64,000 nt of DNA, taken from positions 1,860,001 through 1,924,000 of the forward strand of contig CADCXA010000025.1 in assembly GCA_902806565.1 (NCBI GenBank). Direction: 5' to 3'. Each line of letters opens with the position of its first letter. Within the stretch, counting starts at the first letter, position 1. The stretch comes from Hypoxylon rubiginosum (lineage: Eukaryota; Ascomycota; Sordariomycetes; Xylariales; Hypoxylaceae). The position numbers and the translations under genes are program-made. Under the pieces are notes generated by a model. That model searched no databases. It saw only the letters and a program-made list of their open reading frames with translations, and had not been told where the DNA came from. This document shows, piece after piece, positions 1 through 11,535 of this stretch.

Positions 1-613
1 GTGTGTGAAAAGAAAAACCCAGACTCAAAGTTCCTGAACCCGTCCGCAAACTCCTAACAGGTCCTTTTTGCAACCGGGGGAAAAAAAAGGAGATTTTCTT
101 TCGTGGCATCCCTTTGCTCGCCTTTCTGATCAATGAATCCCTTCCGTCGCCGGCCGCTTAGATGATAGACGCACACAAGGTTGAGGTTGGAAGAAGCCGA
201 GTAGGTCGAATAGGTAGATACACGTCTTGTACTTGCACGTATATGATTATCTGCTGTCAGGCCAAATGTAGAGTATCACTAATCAACGGCGAGGTCGACA
301 GCAAAGTCTAGTGACATGTCAAGGACCCAAACCTTTTGTGCCACCAGAAAGACGTATATGTAGCGTAGAGGTAGTTTGTGGTCCAATACTACCCAGCGGA
401 TTGTCGGGCGAGCATCTGTATATATGGGAGGACAGGGACGTGGTCGTAAATCAAGCTTCATGGTTGTTGAAGGGAACTGTCACAACAAAAGGGGGTAAAA
501 GGAGGATCAGAAGGTTCTTCGTATTGCAATTCCATAGTAGTATGGTCCCAATGAACTCCCCTTTAGAAGCCTGAGCGCAAAAGATCTGGTTTTATACAGT
601 GTCGGCGACGCGT
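1..613. other. Intergenic spacer, 3' flank of eIF4B gene
   Basis: No gene supported. Short open frames on both strands have no recognisable motif, no splice pattern and ordinary random composition. The segment next to position 614 must carry the 3' UTR and polyadenylation signals of the minus-strand eIF4B gene; no strong AATAAA-type element could be singled out. Confidence 0.5.
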
Positions 614-2880
614 TCAAGCGCGCGGGCGACGACCACCTTTGCTGGGCGCTACGGTAGTCCAACCATCAGATTCCTGGGGCGGAGCGGCTTCAGCCTCTGC
701 CTCTGGAGCAGGTGATGAAGTCTTGGTGGGTTGCTGCGAAGCGGCAGGAGGGTTTCCGTTCGCCCGCGGAGGTCTGCCCTCGTGTCTTCCCTCGTGGTTG
801 CCGCCTCGAGGTCCTCGCGGAGTACCACCACGTCCTCGGGTCTCACCACGACCTCCTCGTGCGGCGTTGACGTATCCACCACGACCTTGCCGCTGCTCTC
901 CCGATGATGTTCTCCAGTTACCGCTCTCAACGGCTCTGGATTTGGGATTCTGAACGGTCTCCTTGGGTTTGGCCGGCGCTTTCTGCTCTGTAGCTCCGCC
1001 GTTCTGCACACTACCCTCCTTCGGCTCTTCCTTCGTCTCGACTACAGCCTCAGGCTTTTCTTCGACGGGTTCAGCCTTCGCCTTCTCTGCATCGGCAGCC
1101 GCCTTCTCCGCATCGGCAGCAGCCTTCTCTTCGGCCTCTTTAGCCTCTTTTGCGGCAGCCTCCTTAGCAAGACGCCGGTCTTCTTTGGCCTTGTCGTCGG
1201 CGTCTTTCTTCTCCTTCAGCTGTTGCTCACGCTTTACTGCGATTTCACGTTCCTTTGCTGCCGTATCAATAGGACGAGCAGCACCGAACGGGCTCGCTTT
1301 AGAATCACCGCTCGCAGATGGGAGCCCGGGAGAGAGGACGTCCGGGGAACCCGATACCGTTCGCTTCTGGAGGTTAAGCTTGGGACGGCCAGGGGCGGCC
1401 GCCGAGCTGGTAGCCGGTGACGGCGGTGCCTCACTTCCTTCGTGGGACTGGTCAGGAGATTTGACCTGACGGTCAGGCTTCATGTTGCTGCGCCATTGAT
1501 TGTCGAGTTCAGCCGCAGTCGGAGCACGCTCAATTCGCTCAGGGCGCTCAGTTCGCTCAGTTCGTTCGGGTCTCTCGGTTCTCTCCTTGAATTCCCTGGG
1601 AGGTCGAGAGCCTTCTTGACGGCCTTCACCCCAAGTGGCAGGGGACGCTCTGCGGTCCTTTCGGAAGGTATCGGATCGGTTGCCATCGTTAGTGCGGGGA
1701 CGGCTACTATCCCGTGATCCCGCAGTGCGCTCGGGCGCAGGAAGTGGTGACAGCGGTCCCTTGCGCTCCCAGTTGCCGAAATCACGTACCTTGCCGTCAT
1801 CAGCAGGCGCATCTCGAAAGCTGGGGGCGCGGCGCTCGCCAAAGTCCTGACGTCGATCGCCGCCTCGGTCGCCGCCACGGTCGCCGCCACGAGAAGGCAA
1901 ATCCGTGAGAGGGCCCTTGCGTTCCCAGCTGCTAAGATCACGGGCTGACGAGTCGCCGCCGCCGCCGTAGCGATTATCTCGCTCCTTGGCTAAAAACTTG
2001 TCAATATTATTAGGCACTAAGAAATCACAGACGTGTACACTTACGGGGATCAGCGATCTTGATCTTGATGGTTCGGCCTTGGAAGCTAGTTCCGTCAAGA
2101 GTCAAGGCCTTCTTCAGGCCTTCAACGTTTGCAAACTCGGCGTAGGCAAACCCTTTGGGTCGTTGTTCGATCCGATCCTCGATGATTCGAACACTGGTAA
2201 TATCGCAGTCCTCGAAGAATTCAGTCACAGACTCGCTGGTAGCTTCGTAGGACAGATTTCCTAGATGAGCGGTGTACGGGGGTTTGGTCGGGAGTTGGGC
2301 GGGGCCCTGGGAGTAAGAATCACGGATAGAGTAGCCTTGTTCAATACAGGTCAGCGATTAATGATCAAACAACCGTGGACAATAGATTCCCAACTTACCT
2401 CGATCATCCTTGGCGCCTCCTCCGTAGCTAGAATATCCAGTTCGTCGGTCAGTGGTCGAGGAGGGTAAAGGCTGGGAGCCTAGATGATAAATTAGCGATG
2501 TCCAGCAAATTTGCTCAGGGAGGTCGGGGCGCTTAGAGGACATACCGAAAGAATCCTCGACTTCATCAGCCCAAGAACCGCCGTATTCTATCGCAATGTT
2601 AGCACTAGTTGCCTATTTTCTTTCTGTCGCCGTATCCATAGTATGGTTTGTTGTCCAATTTGTTGAATGACGACGGCGTAGAGAAAGATGAAATGGAGGG
2701 AGTACTGACTCTCTTCCTGCAAGAAGGCCCCGAGGGACATCTTCTGCTGCTGTTCCTTCTTCTTAGGCGCTGTGACACATCAATTGTTAGCATGGAGTCT
2801 CGGGAGGCAGCGTAAGAGGGGTGAGACGTGAGAGATGCTGCGTGAGGCAGCTGAGGCAAGGTAGGTGACAACGTACCCAT
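614..2880 (-). CDS. TIF3: Eukaryotic translation initiation factor 4B (eIF4B/Tif3 type)
   Basis: RNA-binding initiation factor that stimulates eIF4A helicase during 43S recruitment in the cytoplasm. Model: complement(join(614..1989, 2045..2335, 2399..2479, 2546..2587, 2710..2769, 2877..2880)), 617 aa, in frame throughout. The start is a 4-nt first coding exon (ATGG) giving an N-terminus that opens MAPKKKEQQQ, followed by a conserved SWADEVED segment. One RRM lies at about residues 85-160 (TAHLGNLSY as RNP2-like, KGFAYAEF as RNP1). Downstream are two WERKGPL repeats, a GGDR-repeat, an E/K/A-rich charged coiled stretch, and an RGG-rich C-terminus ending in a DGWTTV motif. This order (RRM, WERKGPL repeats, basic RGG tail) is diagnostic of fungal eIF4B. 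The 56-bp intron before exon 6 could be overlooked, since the frame stays open through it. Very sure of identity; exon 2 uses a GTCAGT donor, slightly less sure. Confidence 0.93.
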
Positions 2881-4346
2881 GATTGCGGTGTTTAAGCCAC
2901 GCGCAACGCTCGAGGCTTAACAAAGTCGTCGCGCGCAGACAGGAGATAAAATGCCGAAGAAACTAAGGGTCTAGTTCTTCGGTCGGGAGGTGTTGAGAGA
3001 ATAGATTTAGAAAAAAAGGATGGGTGTGGGTTGCTAGAGGCAAGCAATGAGTAGTGACACCGATGGCAGTGGGTGCCAGTTCAGCAAATCGAGACGTTCA
3101 GTTGGTTTGCCGAAGATTTGCGGGATTGGCAAAGGAGACAAAACTTTCCTCGAATCTGAAGGAAAAATTGAATGCTGCATGTGTGAAAAAAAAGGCCGGG
3201 AGGGCTAGCTTAATTTTTTTTTTCGCAACGTATGGTATGAGGGACCGCAGACTGCAGTAAGAAGGAGATACACGGTGAACAAGTATCTTTTTTTTTTCTC
3301 CCACAGCCCCGCTATTTAATTATGATGGCGGGGTTGTTAAATCTTAAGTACCTGAGGCACACATAATGTCTGATTCTTTTAGTCATCCAGCTCCCCTTAG
3401 GCATGCGTTATACCTGTGCCTCCCTGTATTTAGGTGGGGTTTGATACCTAAGGTAAGTGATGTACCTGTTATCAAACAAACCTTAGTGTTATCAAAAAGT
3501 GTCCTAGGTGTTCAAGGCTCAGCACTAGAATATACTGAAGCCTTCATGAAATATGTAGGTAGCACGCTAGGAATTATGCACATTTGTCCAAATGCATGTA
3601 AAAAGGAGATATGTATATGCATATATACGGGTAGAAGTGAAAGATCCAGGTCATATTGAAAGCTTGTTCGTGTTACTCGAGGACTCTCTACGAAACGAGT
3701 CTTTTCTTATTCATCTAATGTGCTGTCTCGCATTAATATCATATGCGTAGTTGTACGAATTGGAGGGGCTAAGGGTCTTTAACTGATGCCAAGTAAAATT
3801 ATCGAGATGCAGATAATTTTTTATTAACCATGTACTTGCGGGTATGTGGCCCATTACGCCCATCGTCCTATCGTGCCGTCGCCCATTGGCCGGCTTCTAA
3901 TGGGCTCGCTAGACGGGTACTTGTCGTCCAAGTACCTACAGTAGCATCTCAACGGATCGATACAGGGGCACAGGGGTTTAATACCGCTGTGGGCAGACCT
4001 AAGCAATTCGTAAATCTCAGCTCAGGCACAGCGCCCAATCAACGACAGGAGGCTCGTTTGCATGCCGTACGTCAGATACCTACCAATCCATCCTCATCGC
4101 CTCGTAACCGTCATGAGATTCATTGATTGCTGATGTCTGATTTATCATATCTCAGAATAACTCAGTAGGCTACATAAGTGCAAATGAATCCAAACATCCC
4201 TTAAGCCTGAGAGCTCCATAAACGAACCAACAAATTCGGCAGTAGTTACACGATAATCTGATAGCATCTGGGCCTATTTTCTCTCATTCCACCATTCAAT
4301 AAGTCTATGAGAATCATTCTCTCTTTCATTTAAGACATCTACAAAC
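2881..4346. other. Divergent intergenic region, eIF4B / Tim17-like gene
   Basis: Spacer of about 1.5 kb holding the promoters of the minus-strand eIF4B gene and the plus-strand gene at 4347. It contains A/T homopolymer runs (near 3010, 3190, 3215 and 3290). Two open frames of 97-98 codons (3366-3659 and 3830-4126, plus) begin with ATG but show no domain, repeat or splice context, so I do not call them genes. Confidence 0.5.
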
Positions 4347-5192
4347 ATGGCTCCCTCATCCCAGCAGCCAACGCCTCAGCGGCCCTCGACCCCGGCCCCC
4401 AAGGCAGACAATACGTACGATGATGAAATGCCTTCGGCCAATGAGCTTATGGAAATTGCAAAAAGGTCATTACAAACGGGGGCCATAACTGGTAAGGCTG
4501 TATCTCAGCAGGTTGTAGTATATCGGTACAGCCTCACTGACCTGGGCTAGGCGGTATTGGTATGGTAGTCGGAGCTGGTTCCGGTATTCTTCGGTCAGCA
4601 CCGCCGACATTGTTTGCGTTGGTTGCCGGCCTCCAATGGTTCGGTCTAGGGTCTACCTTCATAGGTAAGACCCATCACCCTCGATTCCTTGCTTTCAGCT
4701 AGTAACAATCTGCAGCTTCAAGGAGCCTCCTATGGCACGCGTGGGGTGGCGAAGAAAACCTAAGCCCGTCAGATCATGTCAAGGCAGGCGGAGTAGCTGG
4801 TGGTGTGTCCGGAATGGTCGGTGGCATGTTTCGTGAGTCTTTTCCATGCTGCATAGAATTTCCGCCTTAATTCACTACTAATATTTATTTTCATAGGAGG
4901 ACCAAGAAACATCTTACCGGGAATACTGTTTTTCGGCACTGTTGGGGCCACTGGCTCGTACCTATCCCAGCGCGTCAAGAATAACCCCAAAGATAGCGAG
5001 TCCAAAGCCAAGTCAAGCTGGCTTGATTCAAAATGGAGCCCCATGAAACGATTATCCGACAAGGAGTACGAGGAGAAGCTCGAAGAGAAGATCCTCCGAA
5101 TCAACGCTGAAATCGCCATCATTGATGAGAATATTACCTCTCTGCGAGCATCAACGAGCGCACCACCTAAGTCAAGCAAAGACGCTAGCTAA
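4347..5192 (+). CDS. Small Tim17/22/23-like integral membrane protein, probably mitochondrial
   Basis: Model: join(4347..4491, 4551..4664, 4716..4832, 4897..5192), 223 aa, four exons with canonical GTAAG/GTGAG donors; all phases agree. The N-terminus (about 45 aa) is hydrophilic and proline-rich. The central part (about residues 50-150) has several glycine-rich hydrophobic segments, including an AGGVAGGVSGMVGG stretch, the small-residue packing typical of the Tim17/Tim22/Tim23 superfamily. The last 70 residues are charged and predicted to form a helix or coiled coil (KEYEEKLEEKILRINAEIA). No cleavable signal is seen, as expected for carrier-pathway inner-membrane proteins. Family assignment is inference from hydrophobicity and glycine pattern; I do not recognise a specific named orthologue. 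Introns are 59, 51 and 64 bp. The reading frame and splicing are well supported. Confidence 0.8.
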
Positions 5193-6152
5193 AAAGACGT
5201 ACTCTACGAGAACGCTCCCACCACCATACCAATTCACCGGACAGAGATATAAGCGCCTTAGGGACACTTACGAGCAAAAGCAAGCCTCCCCTATTAACAA
5301 CTCCACGGAGGAGACTAGCGTTGAAGTGTGGCTAGATCTATCAACAATAATCTCAACCATAGTAGCGTTCTTACGCTTCGACAAATAGCAACGGTGGTCT
5401 CTAGACTCAGCAGCAAGCAAGATACCATTCTACTCCACGCGGAGTTGGACAAGAAGTCTTATCAATATGACTATTTACAATACGTCAACGTAGACACTGG
5501 CATCGCCAAGTTAGGGTGGCCAAGCTACGTACTACTAGTAGATACTAGGGGATGAGCTTTCATCAAATTTTCTCGTGTCTTCTGAGCTAGTGTTTGTGTC
5601 GAGGCTAGCTATAGTTTTTACACTTGTACAGGGGAATAGGTAAATGATCTCAAGATTAGCTGTTGTTCTTCCTGCCCTTCTCTTAAGCCAAGTCAGTTCA
5701 TTGATTAGAGTAACATGGGACATATATGAACGTTGCCTAGTTTCTTCTATCTGCCTACCCTATAAGGTAGCCTAACAGTTGGTTTAGCTTGAATACGGTT
5801 CCACATAGTAAACATGCAGCTTATTCGCCCCGACCCTACTTTCTCCTTGATATGCATGTGAAGTTAGCATTATTATCGTTTTCTTTGTCACACAGCCGAC
5901 GTTGACCAATATCCGATACGTGTAATATTCGGGATGTCCCTTGCATCTCGGTAGCTAAGCATGGGTAAGACTTATGACCTCAACATACGTCATTGCTTAT
6001 CCCCCCTATCCCCCACATAAAATGTCAATGAATCTATACGGAAACCTATTAGCTACAAGTATATCCACATTCAACCTCTAAAGTTCATAACTTCACGCGC
6101 TTCGCGAATAGAGAATAGCTTCAGCCTACCTAAGTTAAAACGTATACCAAAG
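5193..6152. other. Intergenic spacer, no gene seen
   Basis: About 960 bp of AT-leaning sequence. Short frames are broken by frequent stops on both strands. It must contain the 3' UTR of the Tim17-like gene and the promoter of the small gene starting at 6153. Confidence 0.5.
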
Positions 6153-6552
6153 ATGACTGATTCACGAGGAGGCCGCTCGTCTGGGATCGAACAGACACCT
6201 CTCGACTCTCACCAACAGGACCAAGCCCAGTAAGATGGCTCCCCCTTTCCAGACCTCGAAACGTCGACCCCTAACTACATACTACCTTATGGAACTTGAG
6301 CTATGACCGAAGACTAGCCGCTGACCACTTCTACAAAAAAGGAATATCATCGACGAGACGTCCCCGATATTTGGCAAGGCCGCTCAGGCAGACCCCGGCT
6401 CCAACGCAGAGGTTCACGACGAGGCACTGAAGGACAAGGTCGACGGCGCGGTGAGGACCGGGCCGAAGAAAGCCGACGAGACGTCGGGCGGCAGAGTGCA
6501 GGTCGGCGAGACAGGCGACTTGCACGATCTTGCTGCTAAGAGGCAGTCTTAG
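6153..6552 (+). CDS. Small hydrophilic 95-aa protein (two exons), function unknown
   Basis: Model: join(6153..6229, 6342..6552), 288 nt including stop. Exon 1 opens MTDSRGGRSSGIEQ and ends CA|GTAAG; the 112-bp intron has a CTGAC branch-like site about 20 nt before the acceptor; exon 2 restores a CAG codon and continues in the only open frame to a TAG. Exon 2 is GC-rich against AT-leaning flanks, an independent sign of coding. The protein is hydrophilic, rich in Gly/Asp/Lys/Glu, with an IFGKAAQADPGSN segment and a GGRVQVGETGDL segment near the C-terminus; no signal peptide, membrane segment or cysteines. This resembles the small, charged, probably disordered conserved proteins common in filamentous fungi (inference). 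No function can be assigned. The exact acceptor is the least certain part. Confidence 0.68.
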
Positions 6553-7296
6553 GTGGGTGCATACCGCAAGGAAAGCTATGGCGACATGAACAGCTTAGGG
6601 TTAGGGTCTGAAAAGCGCTTGTAACACAATTTGGCGTTCTATGGAATGGGATGGAATCGGGTTGGTTTGGCATGAAGTACGACTCAAGTTAGGGGGGAGA
6701 TGATAAGCTGGAAAGGAGGCTTAGTGTCCCTCTCGAGAAGGGGATGTAAAACTGCTCTGGGAAAATGATTAACCGATGTATGTTTAAACTTTACGTAACC
6801 CTTCAATATAGTCACCATCGCTTGCTGTAGTATCTTTATAACTTGCCCGATAAGCAAGTCTACCCCGTGGGATTTGAATTAACGAAAGCAGAGATCATCT
6901 CAACGGTACGAAGTACGTAGCAAGCGTATGCGATGTTTAACTAAAAGGCTTAAACTATCGGGCAGGCTTATGTGACATATCATAGACTTGCTCCTCAATC
7001 CACTTCAACCTGAAGAGATATATAATATTTCACACTTCGACTAGGCTAGTGAACGGCGAAGCAGTTGGGATAGGAGGCCGACTACCTCATAATAGTCTCG
7101 AGACAGTCAAGATATTATCGAATAAGACTTGTAGAGAAACCCAAAAAATTCATTCATAATGACCCTAATTATACTCCATTACCTAGGTATCGAGGACTCG
7201 TCATAACATAGCACACAGAAGGAAGACAGGTAGCGAAAGGATATGTCCAAGAGTGAACCCGCCAGGTTCCCACACAATATTTATTTCTTCCTTTCT
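6553..7296. other. Convergent intergenic spacer
   Basis: Holds the 3' ends of the small plus-strand gene and the minus-strand GH1 gene. Nothing coding is seen. A TTACCTAGGTATC palindrome-like motif at about 7180-7192 belongs to the dispersed motif class described in the findings. Confidence 0.5.
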
Positions 7297-8831
7297 TTAC
7301 TTCTTCTCGATGACGGCGTCGAAGATCTCCTTCATCTTCCTGGCGCTGTACTTCTCCTTCCGCTGCTGGCCGTCGGCGTAGTTGACGTAGGTGACGCCGA
7401 AGCGGGTCTCGTAGCCCTCGGCCCACTCGAAGTTGTCCATGAGGGACCAGGCCATGTAGCCCCGGACGTTGCAGCCGTCCTCGCCGACGGCCTTGGCCAT
7501 GGCGTTGACGTAGTCGTGGAAGTACTGGTACCGGAACTCGTCGTTCAGGATCTCGGGCTCCTTCAGGTCGTTCTCCCCCAGGATGCTCGTCCCGTTCTCC
7601 GTCACGTAGATGGCCGGGTACCCGTACCGCTTGCTCAGCCAGTTGAGCAGGCCGCGGAACCCCTCCGGGTTCGGGCGTAGCCAGAACGACTGCGTCTCCG
7701 GGCCGATGCACTCGCCGCTCTTGCTGTACGGGTGCGTCGACAGGTCGCCGAGGAAGTCCTCCGGCGCCGGGTTGCCGTCGCCGTGCTTGACGTAGTCGGC
7801 CGTGTAGTGGTTCATGCCGTAGAAGTCGTTGGAGCCCTGGACGAGGGCGAGCTCCTCGGGCGTGAACTCGGGCAGCCGGTCGCCGAGCTGCTTCCGCATC
7901 GAGTCCGGGTACTTGCCGAAGTAGATGGGGTCCGCGAACCAGGAGATGGCGAACTCGATCTTCCGGTTGGCCGCCTCGACGTCCCTCGGGTCCTCGGGGT
8001 CCCACGGGTACGTGTAGTCGCCGTTCAGGGTGATGCCGATCTGCCCCTTGTCGGTGGGCTTGAACTCGTCGCGGTAGACCTTCACGGCCCGGCCGTGGGC
8101 GACGAGCAGGTTGTGGCCGACGATCCAAGGCTCTCGGCTGGAGTCGCCGATGGCGGACTTGGCCCGGTTGGAGGTGTGGCCCGGGGCGAAGAAGCCGGTG
8201 CTGTATCCCAAGATGGAGCTGCACCAGGGCTCGTTGAACGTGATCCAGTTCTTACACTTGGGGATCGACTTGAAGACGACGCGAGCATAGTGTTCGAAGT
8301 CAAGGGGAAACTCTTCCCTGTTTAGGAGGCCGCCATATCGCTTGTCAAGCTCGTCTGGTACGTCCCAGTGCAGCAGTGTGATGAAGGGCACAATGCCGGC
8401 CTCGAGCAAGTCGTCGACAAACTTGACGTAGTGGTCAATGCCTGCCTGGTTGACGGGGTCATTTCGACCACCAAGGGGTATGATTCTCGCCCAGGAGAGG
8501 GAGAAGCGGTAGCAAGTGGAGCCCAGTCTCTTCAAAAGCGCAATGTCCTCAGAAGTCCTGTTATAGGAGTCGCAAGCAACCGATCCATCAGTCCCATCTG
8601 CAATCTTCCCCGGGATGGAGCAAAAGGTATCCCAAATGGTTGGACTGCGACCATCCTGTTGGGTAGCGCCCTCGACCTGGTAGCTGCATGTGGAGAAAGG
8701 CTGAGGTTAGCGGAAAAGGCTCTCTCCCCCCTTTTAGAGGTCCAGGCAAGGCTGCGAGACTTCAGAGAAAGTAGGATAGTTACTCACGCAGCTGTGGCGA
8801 AGCCCCAGAGGAAATCAGAGGGCAAAGACAT
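7297..8831 (-). CDS. Glycoside hydrolase family 1 beta-glucosidase
   Basis: Hydrolyses terminal beta-linked glucose from cellobiose or glycosides by a retaining mechanism. Model: complement(join(7297..8683, 8788..8831)), 476 aa, the usual length for a fungal GH1. Exon 1 (44 nt) encodes the family's LPSDFLWGFATA opening; the 104-bp intron interrupts the ATAAYQVEGA motif. The acid/base glutamate sits in TFNEPW (about residue 165) and the nucleophile glutamate in YVTENG (about residue 370). A WSLMDNFEWAEGY motif near the C-terminus forms the glucose-binding subsite. No signal peptide, so the enzyme is probably intracellular. The 3' two thirds of the gene (7297 to about 8250) is extremely GC-rich at third positions, which also leaves a long spurious frame on the same strand; the 5' part is not. 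Identity is very secure; the natural substrate is unknown. Confidence 0.95.
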
Positions 8832-10696
8832 ATTTGGATAAGTAGTTCGAGTTCGCAAAGGGCGATATAAATGAGATATATCTAGGTTATTGGAAGTTTG
8901 TCCAATAACTGCAGCACTTCGATCTCGCTCGGGAAAACGGATATATGTCCTGGACCCAGCCAAGACTTTCAGACTCGACTCGACGATCTCACAAAAGGGG
9001 GTTCAGGAGCAGAAAAGACTAGAAGACGATGAGAGGCGTTTCAAGTCGAGTCAGGGCCGAGCAGACGGTCTGCCCTCCGTTAAAACGGAAGCTGGCATCT
9101 TCTTATACCCTAGCGAAGCTTCACAGTCGAGGCGTTTTGTGTGCTGTCTGGACATATAAGTCACATACACATATAGTGTAGGCCCGGTACTTTCCCCATT
9201 CTCCCGTGTCGGACCGTGACGACCGAGAACAACAGGCTTGTACGATGATGGCTGTATCTCCAAACCATTCATACCTATTCCAGCCATACATACCCACATA
9301 GGCCATAGCAACCATCTCCGCCGCGGGGTAATTGGAGCTGGTAAGCAACAGGCAAAGGGGGAGAAGACAGGCAGGACAGGGAACGACAGGGTCCAGTTTT
9401 GATTTGGATGTTCCCCCTCGTCTCCCCTCGTCTCCCCTCGTCCCCCCACAAACGAGCTCGTCATGTGCCGGAAACATATTAGATCTCAGCGACGGCCCGT
9501 CACTCCGGTTCACCAGTTTGGACGGCAACCAGGAAGCAAGACCAAGAGGGCCACATGTCGAGAACGCCTCTCTAACGGTTCTTCGGTGACCCTTCAGTGA
9601 CCCTTCATGCGGCCAGGGTATTCCAGGGGGGAACCCAGGGAACCCAGGGGCTCGCCAAAACCTCGGCGGTACAGCCGAATGGGCAGGCATTAAAATGCCT
9701 TAGTCGCATCCGCGAGCATTGCTGTTCCTTGGATTCGGGATGGTCACGAATTGATGAGTGGGCGGCGCTAACGATTCAAAAAAAGAAAGATCGATCTTAC
9801 AGTACCATATTTTTCCAGTACCAGTACCAGTACCAGTACCAGTCCCAACTGTCCCTGTCCCGTCCCGTCTCACCCTAGATCCTCACCCCAGGTAAAAAAG
9901 GTAACCACCTATTTCGTCGGAACGGAATGCGGCGATGCGGCGCTACGGCGACATCCCTCGTCGTTCCCTACGTACATTGCATACTACCTATGTACCTACC
10001 TGGTATGTAAGCACATAGGCGCAAGGGGAGCTTGTCGGAGAAAGTCCACGAACGGCGAGCCATCCGACTTGCGAGGAAACAAAATTAATATTATTATAAT
10101 TATAACTCCCTCCTAAGGATCGGAACCTGACATCAATCGCATTCAGCTTGGAGTACGGTTGGCTTATGCCGGGTTCCGACCACTAATGCCGCCGTTCATA
10201 CATAACGGCTTCTCTTATACGTCGTTTTCTGCGGAATCTGTTTCCTACGCCTCCATTCACCGATTGCCCGCTCGGTCGCTGCAGACCATATCTCGCCGAC
10301 GATTACTCGATAGCTTGTGGACAATTACTTGGCTTCGCTCCCCTCCTGTTTTCCTGACCGGATTGCCTGCAGTTGCCTGCTTGATGCAAGAGTCTTTGCC
10401 TCCTAGGCGGAAACTCGGGTGTCCTATGTATTTAACTGATCGCTACCTGTTTATATCCTTGCTATTAGGGAAATATCGATGCGCAATTCAAGCGAAGCTA
10501 ATTCCTCCAGGGAACAAACACAAAGTAATAGCCTGCCGCCGATATGAGCTTGCAGGTTTTCCGATGGATGCAGCACTTATCCAGTTCCTAAGCGAATTCT
10601 TTATTCCTCGCTAATGCCTCGTAGTTGTATCGTCAAGAAGCAGGCAGAGACAGATCGGCCGCAGGAACGGTGGCCGGGTGATCTAGGTAGCTCTCT
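8832..10696. other. Long intergenic spacer with short tandem repeats
   Basis: About 1.9 kb with no gene I can support. It contains a CTCGTCTCCC-type pyrimidine repeat (about 9416-9442), a CCAGTA microsatellite (9815-9843), and an AT-rich patch (10080-10110). A 151-codon open frame at 10159-10614 (plus) begins at a TTG and has no recognisable motif; I treat it as unlikely. It also contains the GH1 promoter (from 8832). Confidence 0.5.
9815..9843. repeat. CCAGTA hexanucleotide microsatellite
   Basis: Nearly five perfect tandem copies of the hexamer CCAGTA in non-coding DNA. Seen directly in the sequence. Confidence 0.9.
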
Positions 10697-11535
10697 TTAA
10701 GCAGTATTGCCGCCATCATCAACCTCTCCGCGTTTTCTCTTACCCGTCGCTAACGCAGACGGCTGCGGCTTCTCCCCCGTCTCGCCGTCTGCCGCGTCAT
10801 CTCCTGTCCACTCCGTAATTTCGTACTCAACTCGAACCCTACCGTCTCGGCTCTCCCGCACGCCTCTCGTAGTGTGTACATTTCCTAACCGGCTACCTAG
10901 GATCATGCTCTCGAACCACGGAATGCTAGTTATGTCTCGGCCTATCAATTGCGTCCCTTGCGTAGACCTGGGAGTAGGTATGATGTCCATGATCTCTGGC
11001 GCGGGTTCTTCGGGAAGCAGACCAAACTCTTCCAAGTCATGTAAATCCTCGGTGAGGAGACTACCGAGCGTTACTTGAATGTAGTCAGCTTCACTTCTCG
11101 GTTCCTCGGACCAGTATGACAAGGGAGTGCCGCAGAATCCGCAGAATTGCCGCATGGCATTTTGCTCGGTGGGGTGTGAGTAGACTCGCCGGATGCTGGC
11201 TCGAGACTCGTCGGGGAAGAATGGGAATATTTGACTGTGGTACCAAGAGAGCGGGACTCTGAGGAAAGCAGAGAGGGGTGTCGCAGACGAGATTCCTAGG
11301 CAAATTCGAAATTAGTTCTGTGTATATATCTCGGGGCTATAGCCGGGCAGGCTACACAAAGCTCGACAAAGAAGAGAGGACAATTGGTAGCTCCAAGGAA
11401 CGACTTACTATGGTCTGCAGTTGAGTCGAAGAGGATCCGAGCAGCTTCAGAGGTGTTGCTAGGGATTTGCACTATGTATTGATTCCTACCGCAGTGACAG
11501 CTACCCCTCAAAGCTCTTCCGGTGTTGGAACTCAT
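10697..11535 (-). CDS. CENP-V/GFA-domain (Mss4-like fold) protein
   Basis: Model: complement(join(10697..11295, 11409..11535)), 241 aa; intron 113 bp with GTAAGTCG donor and CCTAG acceptor. The family is related to glutathione-dependent formaldehyde-activating enzyme and binds zinc through cysteine pairs. Visible: SCHCG at about residues 12-16 and CGFCGTPLSYW at about residue 92, the first and last zinc-ligand motifs. The central CHCxxC motif present in classical GFA proteins is missing; instead the middle reads TPLSAFLRVPLSW. That makes catalytic activity on formaldehyde adducts doubtful. The C-terminal third is acidic and then basic, ending with a KRKRGE segment that could be a nuclear localisation signal. 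Function unknown; the domain call is secure. Confidence 0.87.

Noticed and set aside
3366..3659. 97-codon ATG frame upstream of the Tim17-like gene
   Set aside because: No motif, no coding composition, and frame length within chance for this spacer.
6175..6200. GGGATCGAAC sequence resembling a reverse-strand tRNA B box
   Set aside because: The T arm would need an eight-base loop and no acceptor stem or A box is found; the segment is better explained as exon 1 of the 95-aa gene.
7169..8224. 351-codon frame overlapping the GH1 gene on the same strand
   Set aside because: Arg/Pro/Gly-rich shadow produced by high GC3; the GH1 frame has all family motifs.
10159..10614. 151-codon plus-strand frame in the 8.8-10.7 kb spacer
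   Set aside because: Starts at TTG, no domain, no coding composition relative to flanks.
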